Part shown: positions 34,101 through 45,094 of the stretch, in pieces
Layout: every line of letters starts with the position of its first letter
Numbering within the stretch: the first letter of the stretch is position 1
Assembly: GCF_964204645.1 (NCBI RefSeq)
Contig: NC_134031.1
Location: 14,407,307-14,471,306 of the forward strand
Reading direction: 5' to 3'
DNA length: 64,000 nt
From: Tubulanus polymorphus
Lineage: Eukaryota > Nemertea > Palaeonemertea > Tubulaniformes > Tubulanidae
Notes under the pieces: model-generated
The model's database searches: none
Told to the model about the DNA's origin: nothing
The model's input: only the letters and a program-made list of their open reading frames with translations
Made by a program: the position numbers and the translations under genes

Positions 34101-35319
34101 AACTATTATCATCCTTCGTCGGTTTTGAAAAATGTCATCTTTTTCTCTAGACATAATCCGGTCGACTTTGTTATTTTTATTGAGCTCTGAGTCTCTGTCT
34201 TGACGTCACATCTTGGACCGTAGTGGTATCTATCGATTTCCGAGAACAGAGTTGTTATCCAATATCCGTGTGTTCTTTCCACGGCGGTCAAGTGTGTATT
34301 CAGGCTTCGGCAAAAGATTTTTTGACATGACACTTTCGATCTGTCAACAAAAAAAGAATTTCTTGTCCAGCGTTCGCGTCATGGTCGACAATATATAAAA
34401 AAGCTAATGTTTTTGAATTGTTTTTGCGATGGAGAATTGCGCTTGAGATTTTCAAACGTTTCGTCTAAGTAGAAATCAAGGTAAACAGGATATTGACTGA
34501 GTCACGAACACGACCAACAATCGAATCCGTTACAGACTCGACTAACAATCAGATCTGTTACCGTCGTCTGGTTTGAAATTACAATGGTCGGCCAAATGGT
34601 CGATGAAAAATGGACCAACCCCTAAACGTATTCACGTAGCCTGGAAAATAATATAGAAAAAGATAAACGGATTGAAATCAACGTTGGAATAATGAAAAAA
34701 AAACGTTTGCAAAAGCAAATTTCCTGAATTCTTCTTTTTTTCTTATATTTGTCAAATGTCAAACGTCTACGACATATCAAGGATTGAGAGAAGGGCACTT
34801 TTTAAACTGAAATGGTATATATTCCCCCACAACTACGTGCGTTTCAAGAAATTTCGAATAAACTGGTTTGATTTTTAATTTCGACGAGATGTGTATTATC
34901 CCAGCATCAATTTCCCTCATCCTTTTATAAACCGAAGACGGTTTTTATTTCATACACTACTTTTTCTTAATCCGCAGCAGAAAAAAAATAAACTGATTTC
35001 TATATTGAAAAAATATGCTATGGCTGGAAAAATTTCCATTGATTTAACGAAACTTTTAACGTCCCTGGATTTACCGACTTGTTCAGCTATCGGTTTTGAG
35101 CCGAACTGGTCGTTGTTTCTTTTTTCTTTTCTTTCCGTTTGTACCACTACGCACCACGACCGTGATACAGTCGTAGAATATAGCCCAACCACTCGGACGT
35201 GTATAGAATATACGGTTACTAAAACCCACTTGATATACAGACAGAAATTACGGAGCGCAGGAGTTGATACGGTGAAAAACAAATATTTCCCGGGAATGAA
35301 ATATTGGCTCAAGTAGGGT
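31160..35319. other. No gene recognised upstream of the DEG/ENaC gene
   Basis: The channel promoter should lie here, but no core element is convincing. The minus frames at 33924-34333 have a weak helix-turn-helix look (SMVDRILRKRGINF) but no transposase catalytic motif or terminal repeats. Confidence 0.5.
31766..31862. repeat. Short inverted-repeat element with CTGGGATTCGAACC ends
   Basis: CTGGGATTCGAACC on the left and GGTTCGAATCCCAG on the right are perfectly inverted, about 65 bp apart. It lies about 600 bp upstream of the DEG/ENaC start. No A box or cloverleaf, so not a tRNA gene. Confidence 0.65.
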
Positions 35320-35735
35320 ATTGCACAGTATCCTAAAGAAAGTTGACACGTCGACACATTCACATCGCCAGCCAATAACATTCCATGTGTCAACGTGTCG
35401 ACGTGTCTACCCACCCACAAATTAACTATTAACGATCTATTGTCCTCATACACTAAACACATCACCTGACCAAACACATGATAAACTGCCGTGACACCGC
35501 CAGCCATTAACATTCCGGCCAGTATTACGTGTGTCTGTCAACGTGTCGACGTGTCTACCCACACGCAAATTAACTATCGACGATCTATTAACCCATACAA
35601 TAAACAAATAAACCCCGTGACAAGCAGTTGAAACTGAAGAAAAAGCATTTTCTTATGAACCAGCACCGGGGACATTGGCGCCTGATGCGACGCAACATAA
35701 AATTGCCGGAATGAATAAGGACTATCTGTGATCCT
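35320..35735 (+). repeat. Diverged copy of the 40.86-41.5 kb repeat unit, with degraded exon
   Basis: Bases 35338-35560 match 40860-41090 closely (both share AAAGAAAGTTG, then GACACATTCACATCGCCAGC and CATGATAAAC blocks). Bases 35640-35735 match the coding exon at 41430-41490 but are disrupted. Within each copy the motif CAACGTGTCGACGTGTCTACC is itself repeated. The two copies flank the LINE. Confidence 0.75.
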
Positions 35736-35861
35736 AACCCTAACGGCTCAACTCCAGAACAGGTAAAAGTAAAAGTAGATCTGTGGGTCCAACAATTTCA
35801 CTGAGAAAAGAATTAATACGCGCAGATCGATAGTAGGAGGCACGTGAAGTAATTTCCAGAA

Positions 35862-36150
35862 GTCGACAATCGGCAATCGGCAATCAGAAACTTGAATGTC
35901 GACCATTTCTCGGGTCGACAATCGACATTCGGCAATCAGAAACCTGATACTCGACCATTTCTCGGGTCGACAATCGGCAATCGGCAATCAGAAACCTGAT
36001 TGTCGACCATTTTCCGGGTCGACAATCGGCAATCAGGAACCTGATTGTCGACCATTTTTCGGGTCGACAATCGGCAATCAGAAACCTGATACTCGACCAT
36101 TTCTCGGGTCGACAATCGGCAATCGGCAATCAGAAACCTGATAGTCGATG
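35862..36150. repeat. ~40-55 bp tandem array, six copies
   Basis: The unit is GTCGACCATTTCTCGGGTCG then ACAATCGGCAATCAGAAACCTGA, with CGGCAAT doubled in some copies. It lies just past the 3' end of the LINE. The open frames on both strands are satellite artefacts. Confidence 0.93.
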
Positions 36151-37332
36151 GTATATAGACATGGGTGCCTTTTTGTGTTTCGAAATGCCAATATCATCCG
36201 AATCGTCCGCAACTTCATAATACGCAATGGATTTATGAGAAAAAAAAATAAAACTATGAACACAAATGGCATACTTCAGTTCTTCAGTGGATTACTTAAG
36301 GTGTCGACTGTCATCGGTCAACTGCTATATGAACACTGCCCTAATAACGCAGTGGTGTAATTCAACACACGCACTATAAAGTCGTATACTGTAGAACAGA
36401 ATAGAATATGTTTTATTGCTCGAAAAAATACAATTGCTTAGAGCACAAAAACAAAATCAAAATCTATAACAATTTCAATAATTAATGCGGTTCACAATTA
36501 ACAGGTAATTAACTTAAAAAGACGCACATACACATACAGATTCAAAATCAAAAACATACAACAACATATACAAAAATGGTCTAGAGAAATTTAGAAGCAG
36601 TTTTGATAAATTTGGTGAGTTGATTAAGCTGTTTCCCTTTAGTTTTCATTAGTTGGGTAAATTTGTAAACGCTTGGTCTAGTTCTGAAAAATGGTTTTAA
36701 ACATTTAGTGCGGATGTTTCGGAAAAAAGGGCATTAAATGACGTGATGAAATTCGTCCCCAGCATCTTCAGTGTCACAGAGACTACAAATTCTTTCCTCC
36801 TTGGGGGTTCGATTGTATCTTCCGGTTTCTATGGGTAATTTGTAGTTTGAGCAACGGAAGCGGCAGAAAATTATTCTTAGGTCCGATGGTAATGTGGTGA
36901 GGTATTCTTCAAAGCCCCATTTACTTTTGAAATTTTTATAATATATAGCTGTGTTAGAGTTGTTTAGGGATTCGTGCCAAAGTTGGATAAACTGATCTGT
37001 TAAGCGTTGCTGTATGGTGGAGGCAAAATTATTTAAATTTGGGGTATTCTGTGTATACCATATTTCGCCCAACCCATTGGTTTCTAGAACATTTCTTATG
37101 AAGTCAAGCCATTTACTAGTGTTTCTGTCAGTTAAAAAGTGACGGTACAGGGTTTTATACACATACGATGATAATTTGTTAGTATTCAACAGGTTTCTCC
37201 AGAAATAAAGCATTCTGCTCTTAATGGTAATTGAAAGAGGGAATCGTCCTAGTTCACTATAAACAAAAAAACTTGGTGTTGATCTTTTTAATTTTAACAG
37301 GTACTTGAAAAAGGTTAGTTGGACTCTCTCTA

Positions 37333-37595
37333 CAGAGCCGTCGGAAGGAATTTTTCAGTGGCGAGGCTTATTTCTGAAGGGTGGTCTGGGGGCCCTCCCC
37401 TAGAAAAATTTTGAAAATTCAACCGCCGGAGATGCGTTTTGGGGCCATTTCACGGTCTCATTCACAGAAGGATGAGAAGTCGTGAGCCAACTACTTAGTA
37501 CAGAGAGCGACGAGCTGCTACGCGGTACAGCGTGCTTTTGAAAAAAAAGTGGGGTGGCTTTGGCCGCCCCTGCCACCCCTGTTCCGACGGCCCTG
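37333..37595. mobile_element. 263-bp non-autonomous DNA element inserted in the LINE RT thumb
   Basis: The termini are inverted: CAGAGCCGTCGGAA at the left and TTCCGACGGCCCTG at the right (13 of 14 matched). Both sides are flanked by CTCTA (37328-37332 and 37596-37600), a probable 5-bp target duplication. Removing it joins the LINE frame FLNLNR to VQLTFFKYLLKLKR. No open frame belongs to it. Confidence 0.72.
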
Positions 37596-38848
37596 CTCTA
37601 GCCGGTTCAAATTTAGAAAACCCCAGATTTCACAGCCAAAAGTTAAGACGGGAACCACCATACTGTCAAAGAGTTGCTTTGCAAGATCTATTCCTAGTGA
37701 ATATTCCTGAACCTTTTTCAATACGAAAAACATGGCTGCTCTTGTATGGGTTTCTATTGAATCTATACATGAAGATAAACTTCCATTGTAACGGAAAAAT
37801 ATACCTAAGTATTTAAAACAATCCACCAGTTCTATTTTGTTATCGTAAAACTCTGGGGGGTTACGACGCTTTCTTTTCTGAAAGATAATTACTTAAGTTT
37901 TTTCCAAATTGATTTCTAGTCCCCAAAGTTGGCAGTAGTCAATTGGCACGTCCATTTCATATTGTAAACTCTCCGGGCTTTCTGCTAGAAGCACAGCATC
38001 ATCGGCATAAAATAACACAAAAAGTTTAAACCAGAAATCTAAGTTTTCTTGGTCATGAAAGAAATTAATACCATCACATCGATTTTCCGATATAGGAATG
38101 ATTCCATATCGTTCAAATAGATTGAGAAAAGGATTGGGAAAGGTTTTCACCTTGCCGCAATCCTTTAAAACTCAGAAAATAATCTGACAGTATTCCATCT
38201 ACACGAACACACGACTTGGCATTTTGATAGATATTAGTAATTACCCGAAGGATCTTCCCTGTTACACCAGTGCCTATGATTTTGTGCCATAACGCTTTTC
38301 TCCAGATCGTGTCGAAAGCTTTACAATAGTCGATAAAGACACAGTAGAGCCTTTTATTACTAGCCAGGAATATATCAAATTGACTTCAATGAAAACATAT
38401 GATCAAGCACCGAGTGCCCCTTTCTGAAACCGGCTTGGTTCTTCAGCAAAAGATTCATTTCTAAGTTCATTTCTAAGTAGGCCGTAAGGCGGTCATTAAT
38501 TAGGCTAGTAAATAACCTTCATAGGCAGCTAAGAAGGGTAATCCATCTATAGTTGTCAGGGTTTGTAACGTCACCTTTCTGTTTATAAATGGGGGTGATA
38601 GTGCCAATACTCCAAGCGTCTGGTATATCCACAGTATCTAGAATGTTGTTAAATAATAGGACCAATGTAGGCGATATGAAAGCATGAGATGCCTTAAGAA
38701 TTTCATTTGCAATTTGGTCTATTCCTGGCGCTTTGTTATTTTTCAACCTTTTTATGCCATTAATGACTTCGTCTTCTGTAAAGTGGCTATTAAGTAAGTC
38801 GTCACCGTCTTCAGTATTATCACTAACGTTAAACAAAGCATCAAGCAA
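37518..38848 (-). pseudogene. Broken reverse transcriptase domain of the LINE
   Basis: Three separate frames cover the RT: fingers (HFTEDEVINGIKRLKNNKAP, then PDAWSIGTITPIYKQKGD), palm (LFYADDAVLLAESPESL) and thumb (FKYLGIFFRYNGSLSSCI, then VVPVLTFGCEIWGF). Stops and frameshifts separate them. The usual PDNYRGITLL motif reads PDNYRWITLL. The thumb frame stops where the 263-bp element is inserted. It is a non-functional relic. Confidence 0.85.
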
Positions 38849-39889
38849 ATTTTCCCCGTCTACAGGATTTTTGTTAAGATCAACATAGAAACTAAAGAGA
38901 TATTCAAATAAGGCACTACATGCGGATGGTTTATCATTTTTAAAAAAGTTCCAATAGTTTTTTGGTTCTTGACGCTTTATTTGTCGGAGTATGTTGTTAG
39001 TATTTCGTACTTTCTTCTTATTGTCAGTTCTGATTCTTATATCATCTACGGGCCCTATTTATTTCTACCTTATTATGGCAGGTTCTCGCACTTTTATACC
39101 TACATTTCATGGTACGGTAATTTATCCTACATTTTATAAACTCTGGGCTAAAGGTTTTTTTTACTATTTCGTTTCAAGTTGGTGTGGCTTTTTTTCTTTT
39201 TCACATCCATGACGGAGGCTGCAGTGCCGACAATGATGTCAGATAAAATATTACTTGCGTCGCTAGCACCAATTGTTGTTTTTTTGAGGCTCGTATTAAG
39301 TTCGTTTAACCGGAGACTATTGTTTTGTATAAGTTCGTTTTTAAAAATATAAACTTTTTCATTTTTCCGATTAATCTTTTCAATTTTTTGCGGGTTTAAC
39401 AAGCTAGACTGCTTAGGTATAGTACCTATTAATTCACCCTTTTTGAACCGGCAACTAGTTGGCGCATGAACATCGGAAAAGAATTTGTCAAAATCTTCTA
39501 CTTTAGAGCCGAGAACAGTTCTAAAAATATTGGCTGATCCAATGAAATAATCAACTAAGGTGCTTTGATTCCCCTTTAAAACAGGTACACCTTCCAATGT
39601 TTTTATCGCTACCGACTCGGCCATTTAAGATAAACAAATTGCATAGTTTACATAACTCGATCAATCTATACCCGTAGTCATTTATTCCGAGATCCGTATT
39701 GCTTCTATTCCAGATTCCTAGTCTATCAAGCTCCACTAAAGCGGCGGTTTCATCATCAAAAATAGCACCCATGCCTAGTTCCTCAATTAAAAATTCGTCG
39801 TGGTTTATAAAATCAGGTAAGGTTTTGTATACAGATTTAAGTCCCCAGTTATGAGAAATAAATTATCAGCATTTAGGACCTGTGACAAT

Positions 39890-40245
39890 TATGGTGGCTG
39901 ATAAGGGCCAAATGCATTAATTTTTACACGACCTCGATTATAGAAAAATGCAAAACGAAACCTATAGAGCAAAAACGAAGTTTTCGTTTTTGCTACCGCG
40001 CAAAAACGAAATATTATAGCGCAAAAACGAAAATATTCGTTTTTGGTCTATGATTTTTCGTTCTTGCGCCATGAAATTCGTTCGTGCGGGGTAGCAAAAA
40101 CGAAAGTTCGTTTTTGCTACCCCGTTCGTTTTTGCGCGGTAGCAAAAACGAAGTTTTCGTTTTTGCTCTATAGGTTTTGTTTTGCGTTTTTCTATAATCG
40201 AGGTCTTGTAAAAATTAATGCATTTGGCCCTTATCAGCCACCATA
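39890..40245. mobile_element. 356-bp palindromic MITE inserted in the LINE endonuclease region
   Basis: The ends are inverted copies starting TATGGTGGCTGATAAGGGCC and running on through AAATGCATTAATTTTTAC. Both sides are flanked by GACAAT (39884-39889 and 40246-40251), a likely 6-bp target duplication. The interior is made of alternating inverted copies of GCAAAAACGAA. No coding capacity is seen. Removing it rejoins LINE endonuclease sequence. Confidence 0.8.
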
Positions 40246-40794
40246 GACAATTCATTATTTAAGTCATCGAAAAGTTTGGCAAAGTTCTTATCGGTGCCCC
40301 ATTAAACCTTGTCAAACTCTACCCATAATACGAGGTTACTCAAGTGGAAAGATCTTATCACAAAATGTGCTAATTCTTTTTAACAGCAATGATTATGCCT
40401 CCTGATTTACTTATCGCTAGCTTGTGTCTATTATTACAATAAACATCATAACCTAAGTCATTAACTGTTGACCCATATTTCATCAGTATCATCAATTTTA
40501 GTTTCATTTAGTGTAATCAATTCATGCTGTTTTAAAAACCCACTGAATTCTGGTACACTAACCCTCGACTGCAAACCGCAGACATTTAAGTTCAGAATTG
40601 AGAACGACTTGTCACTTAAAGTTTTTGGCTCCTCGGGATCCTATGCAGTTAGTTCAAGTTATAATCGGCACTTTCATTGGTTTCACTAATCGGTTTAGCA
40701 GGGCTTATTACGCGAGTCGTCTCAGCTTGCCGCGTGGTTGTGGGTAAGTCTTCGTCTGTCGGGGCAGTTGATTTTCGAGATGTTTGTCCGGCTC

Positions 40795-41105
40795 AAGTTG
40801 GGTATGGCATAGTATAGTTCCTTCGCGTATGCTTACTGCGTTGTTCGGTTTATGTGTATCCCAAAGAAAGTTGTCATGTCGACACATTCACATCGCCAGC
40901 CATTAACATTCCATGTATCAACGTGTCGACGTATCTACCAACGAACAAATTAACTATTAACGATCTATTAACCTCATACACCAAACACACCACGTGACCG
41001 AACACATGATAAACCTTGTGACACCGCCAGCCATTAAGAATCCGGCCAACATTCAATGTGTCAACGTCTCGACGTGTCTACCCACACACAAATATAACAT
41101 TAAGT
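40795..41105 (+). repeat. Second copy of the flanking repeat, preceded by ORF1-end-like sequence
   Basis: Starts with CTCAAGTTGGGTATGGCATA, which is an inverted near-match to the ORF1-like stop region at 42140-42165 and a direct match to 35308-35332. It continues into the shared block described for 35320-35735, with GTCGACACATTCACATCGCC and CCGCCAGCCATTAA. Confidence 0.65.
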
Positions 41106-41346
41106 CTTTTAAAGATCGCATTCTAAGGACAATATGCCACTTACCAGGCCCTTTAGTCGACAGCCGCCAAATACAGCGACATACAAAAGGCTCTCTAAGT
41201 CTAGCTCAACAAATTATAGGTACGCTATGCTCACTTCAAATTAATTACATGTTTTTTTTTACATTTTACAACAATCGCAATTAATCTAAGCTATCCACAT
41301 TATTGTTGACCACAGTATCGTTATTTCGGCGTTATTTCAATTTCAG

Positions 41347-41654
41347 TTGAACTACAAGCACAAGAGAGTGCGGGATTCGGAGAGTATACCAACCGCAAAA
41401 TACGCAACGCTACTCGACACATTTTCTATAAACCGGCACCGGAGACATCGGCACCTGATGCGGCGCAGATTAAAAGTGCCGGAATAAATAAGGACACTTA
41501 TAACGCGAAATTCTGGGATACCACCGGGGTGTCTGACCAACTAATGGACTTATGCATAGCTGAACATCCTCACATAGAGCTTCTGAGAGACATACTGACT
41601 CAGGCAGCGCAAACTGAGGCCGAAACTGATAACAACGATGACGATGATAACTAA
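41347..41654 (+). CDS. Terminal coding exon of an unidentified protein
   Basis: A 3' splice site (tttatttcaatttcag region, AG at 41345-41346) opens a 101-residue frame: ELQAQESAGFGEYTNRKIR, then FYKPAPETSAPDAAQIKSAG, then YNAKFWDTTGVSDQLMDLC, ending in an acidic TEAETDNNDDDDN tail. A poly(A) signal AATAAA lies 25 bp after the stop (41679-41684). A shorter, frame-broken copy of the middle part occurs at 35640-35735. No family is recognised. The repeated copies suggest a retroelement or multi-copy gene. Upstream exons were not found. Confidence 0.5.
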
Positions 41655-41744
41655 ATTTTATTGTGTAATCATTTCGTAAATAAAACCTAATACATCAATA
41701 CGTTGTTTATTTACTTCTCTTGTTTGTTTGTGTTTTGTGGTCAC

Positions 41745-41960
41745 CCGTCAACCAGTCAACCCACGATCCTTGTACATACATTGGCGACAACATTGCGACG
41801 TGTCGTCTGTCGACCGTCAACCAGCGGATGATATAGGTCTATGCACTCTATCGTCTCTCATTTTTGTCACCACGATCCTTGTACATAAATTGGCGACAAC
41901 ATTGCATCGTGTCATCCGTCGACCGTCAACCAGCGGGTGAGATATGCACTCTATCATTTC
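41745..41960. repeat. Two tandem copies of a ~109-bp unit
   Basis: The block CACGATCCTTGTACATA, TTGGCGACAACATTGC, then GTCGACCGTCAACCAGCGG, then TATGCACTCTATC occurs twice in a row, 109 bp apart. It follows the poly(A) signal of the unidentified exon. No gene seen. Confidence 0.8.
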
Positions 41961-42138
41961 TCCAATGGGCCAACCAACAAACAACCAACAGTAGTCAACT
42001 GTCACTAGTCGTCGGTCAACCTGTACATGAACTGTTCCTTTGCCGCGCATTAATACCCAATTATCAATGTATTCATGCGCCAATGTATTAATGCGCTGAT
42101 ACATTTACCGCACAACGTATTAACTCTACGCCAAGGCA

Positions 42139-43164
42139 CTATACTATGCTATATCCGACTTGGGCCGTTTGTCCCTGTGTCTCGTTGACATTGTCGTTCG
42201 GCTCACGGGCAGCAGTGTGTTCATTTGTCTGTAGTTCGTGTTGTCTAGCTACATCATCTTTTGGGATGATTCGTCCATTAGCCGCGACGCGATAGTTCTG
42301 TCCTTTCGGAATATTTCGCAAATAGATTTTCGCATTTAATTCGACGATTCTCTCTGTGTGTGATTTACTTGATCGGAGCATCACATATTTATATTTTTCT
42401 GTTTCCGATAGTTTTCTTTTACGCCTTAACACATCTACTTTTCCTGCGATCGATGCGAACGCAATTTTGACAAGACCAGGTCTATTTCGTACGCGGGAGG
42501 TTAATCTTATTGCCTCAGTTACTACTGGCACGTCTTCATGTTCCGCGTATAACGATTTTACGAGGTCTTTGGCAATTTCTAGAGTATTTTTAGCATTTCT
42601 TTTGAAAACCTGGCTAGCGATAATGGTATACTCTGGGTCATCGGCCTCTCCCTCTCCCTCTCCCTCTCCCTCTCCCTCTCCCTCTCCCTCTCCCTCTCCC
42701 TCTCCCTCTCCCTCTCCCTCTCCCTCTCCCTCTCCCTCTCCCTCTCCCTCTCCCTCTCCCTCTCCCTCTCCCTCTCCCTCTCCCTCTCCCTCTCCCTCTC
42801 CCTCTCCCTCTCCCTCTCCCTCTCCCTCTCCCTCTCCCTCTCCCTCTCCCTCTCCCTCTCCCTCTCCCTCTCCCTCTCCCTCTCCCTCTCCCTCTCCCTC
42901 TCCCTCTCCCTCTCCCTCTCCCTCTCCCTCTCCCTCTCCCTCTCCCTCTCCCTCTCCCTCTCCCTCTCCCTCTCCCTCTCCCTCTCCCTCTCCCTCTCCC
43001 TCTCCCTCTCCCTCTCCCTCTCCCTCTCCCTCTCCCTCTCCCTCTCCCTCTCCCTCTCCCTCTCCCTCTCCCTCTCCCTCTCTCAGCCTGACATTGATAT
43101 ACAGCACTTCAGATTCTCTTCTATCTAGAACCGTTGTGTCTCCGCATGGTGTAAAGTAATTTCG
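42139..43164 (-). CDS. Retroelement ORF1-like protein (FP C-terminal-like domain) with (Glu-Gly)n microsatellite insert
   Basis: The minus-strand frame is open from just after a TAG at 43165-43167 down to the stop at 42139. About 25 residues ([20 protein letters not shown]) precede about 73 Glu-Gly pairs. A folded-looking 160-residue part follows: [14 protein letters not shown], then [18 protein letters not shown], then [20 protein letters not shown], then [17 protein letters not shown]. This resembles the FP-type C-terminal domain common in ORF1 proteins of invertebrate retroelements, which bind nucleic acid. It lies upstream, on the same strand, of the LINE endonuclease at 40.7 kb, so it may be that element's ORF1 separated by later insertions. 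No convincing ATG was found; it may be a relic. Confidence 0.55.
   Translation of the reverse strand, partial: RNYFTPCGDTTVLDRRESEVLYINVRLREGEGEGEGEGEGEGEGEGEGEGEGEGEGEGEGEGEGEGEGEGEGEGEGEGEGEGEGEGEGEGEGEGEGEGEGEGEGEGEGEGEGEGEGEGEGEGEGEGEGEGEGEGEGEGEGEGEGEGEGEGEGEGEGEGEGEGEGEGEGEGEGEADDPEYTIIASQVFKRNAKNTLEIAKDLVKSLYAEHEDVPVVTEAIRLTSRVRNRPGLVKIAFASIAGKVDVLRRKRKLSETEKYKYVMLRSSKSHTERIVELNAKIYLRNIPKGQNYRVAANGRIIPKDDVARQHELQTNEHTAAREPNDNVNETQGQTAQVGYSIV
42645..43083. repeat. (TCCCTC)n hexanucleotide microsatellite, ~73 perfect copies
   Basis: About 438 bp of uninterrupted TCCCTC, reading GAGGGA on the minus strand. All six frames are open, giving Glu-Gly, Ser-Pro and similar dipeptide runs, so long frames across it are artefacts except where real coding flanks them. 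The G-rich strand has GGG every six bases. Confidence 0.97.
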
Positions 43165-43167
43165 CTA

Positions 43168-45094
43168 AGTGCCTCGTTTAGCAGCACTTTTAACGTGAAG
43201 AAATCAATTTCTAGCCTAAAGGTGAGTTACATGTAGTTATAATACATCCGTTGGTCGGTAATGTTAGACATACCATGTTCACTGTATGGAACATGAGCCT
43301 ATTGTTACAATTGACATGACCTTCCCAGCGATCATTACTAAACGTATACCGCATGGTTTGAATTACATTGTAATACAATTTGCAGTCACTCACCCATAAG
43401 CCAGTTGTCAGTTAATTCAAGCGATTGAAATCGGACACGGTTTGTCATCTAGTTCTCGGGGTAAAAGTTAGACTCGCTAAGTTAATCAACAATTATTGGC
43501 CTCCAGACTCGAATCCAACAACTGTTGAAGCTAGAAGATAAAACATTTATTTCCAAATTTTTTAGGGCGTCAGTCGCAATGGTTTTATGAAATATGTGAT
43601 ATCGACTTAGCGCTAAAATAGCGACCTTGACACTAGTGAATTGACAATATCTGAGTCAATTGGGAAAGTGTCTTCTGTTTGATAAGAAGCAGAGTTGCAG
43701 AATTTTAATACGCGTCGTCAGATATTCCGTCGTTCAGCTGAAATCCTCTTTTTAACCGCACTGCCGCCTGCGCTCGACTGTAAAATACCGCGTTCGTCGT
43801 TTCAGCGCGAGGAATTTCATATCTGCGCTGAAACTGAAATCGCGCCGACGAATCGACGAACCGAAAAATCGAATCTCTAAGAAACCGATACCTTGTTACG
43901 TTAAGAGACAGCCAGTGCAGTTTGACGGCTACTAATTCTCGATTCACGCGCTCAAATTCTCGGAATAAGAGTTATTTACGACGCTTATAATTCACGATAG
44001 AGCTACGCATTCTAACGGTAATCAGAGACCGTTTAAATTCAAAAACTGGCACGTTGTCACGGAAACGAACAGCCGAAATAATCGTCCGTTTGTAGGCGTT
44101 ACTATAGAGAGATCATCATCCCCCTTCCTCCTTACAACGTAGATAAAACTGCTACACAGTGTCAGCCGCCTGGAGACCAACATCTCTTACTCGTGGATGG
44201 AAATGCCCCTCAACACGAGTAGTTTACCTTAAATCAGAGGGGAGTTGGGAAAGTTCCCTTTTGCAAATATGACAGTCATATCCAATTCAGAACTGCCCCC
44301 ATGATATCCATGACTCAATGCTCATGATCCAGCTCTACATAGGTTGTAGGATAGAGTTAACTCTTGAGTTTAATATCATTTCATTTAAAATGAGTTCACG
44401 TGAGTCATATATTTCTCACAGCAGTGGTCCTGTTGAAGTGTTCAGTCAGGATATGTCAGTCAGCCAAAACCATTCCGGGAACGCAAAGTATATCAAATTT
44501 TAATCACAGAATTATCTGATTAATTAAGTTTTTAATTTTAGATATCAACAATACATATTAACTCTCTCATAAATTCAATCGATATTTTGTAACGCAATAG
44601 CAATAACACAAATCACGTGGCAAACAATTGACTCATACACCGGTAGTGCGCGTATATCGGAATTGGAAAAAAACAAAATAGATATATTTTACAGGTTTTT
44701 TTCTTGTTATCTCTTTAAAATACGAACGATTTTACTAAAAAGTCTGAGGAAAATTCGAGTAGATTATTTCCTCAATTCGTCGGCAGCACGGAGCTTTTAC
44801 ACTTGTGAAGTTATAGAGGTCTTGCAGTCGAGTGCTTTTTCCACGTGACCGACGCCGTAGGCAACCACAATTTACATGACAGACCCTCGGAATAATGTAT
44901 ATCGTTGGTTAGATCCATTCTGTAGTTATGGTTTAGGTTTAAGACCAAACTAAGACCATCTCAGTTCAATAGTCAATCTAACAACTTAAGACCAGTCTTA
45001 AGATTTGACTTAATTCGCATAAGTCGGCCCTGGTAATCTTGTGTTGTAAACTGATGCGCGAATAAAGTATGACGTCCCGTACTCGTCACGTCTT
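43168..45094. other. No gene recognised between the ORF1-like frame and the GPCR
   Basis: No conserved coding segment, long repeat or hairpin seen. The proximal part should include the receptor 3' UTR, but no clear minus-strand AATAAA was found close to the stop. Confidence 0.5.

Larger units (their letters stand above)
36395..40690 (-). mobile_element. Degenerate non-LTR retrotransposon (APE endonuclease + reverse transcriptase), CR1/Jockey-like
   Basis: Read on the minus strand, fragments of one LINE ORF2 occur in order. At about 40600-40390 are the first APE-endonuclease motifs (LNLNVCGLQSRV, then LNETKIDDTDEIW, an in-frame stop, then SKSGGIIIAVKKN). More endonuclease/linker lies at 39772-39148. 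Reverse transcriptase lies at 38848-37518, with NNKAPGIDQIANEIL and the catalytic FYADDAVLL near 38000. At about 37310-36734 is the C-terminal region ending in a CxxC..H-type motif (ICSLCDTEDAGDEFHHVI). Stops and frameshifts break it throughout, so it cannot encode an active protein. It is also interrupted by a 356-bp and a 263-bp element. The 3' end is probably near 36395, where the minus strand shows AATAAAACATATTC. The clade assignment is uncertain. Confidence 0.85.

Noticed and set aside
33924-34333. Transposase-like frame (SMVDRILRKRGINF)
   Set aside because: Weak helix-turn-helix resemblance only; no catalytic DDE motif, no terminal repeats, and overlapping frames with stops.
34950-35513. 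187-residue minus-strand frame
   Set aside because: It crosses the duplicated repeat block and has no recognisable domain; the equivalent at 40.9 kb is not open.
42356-43159. Plus-strand frame of 267 residues dominated by Ser-Pro
   Set aside because: It is the hexamer microsatellite translated, with flanks antisense to the ORF1-like domain; no independent coding signal.
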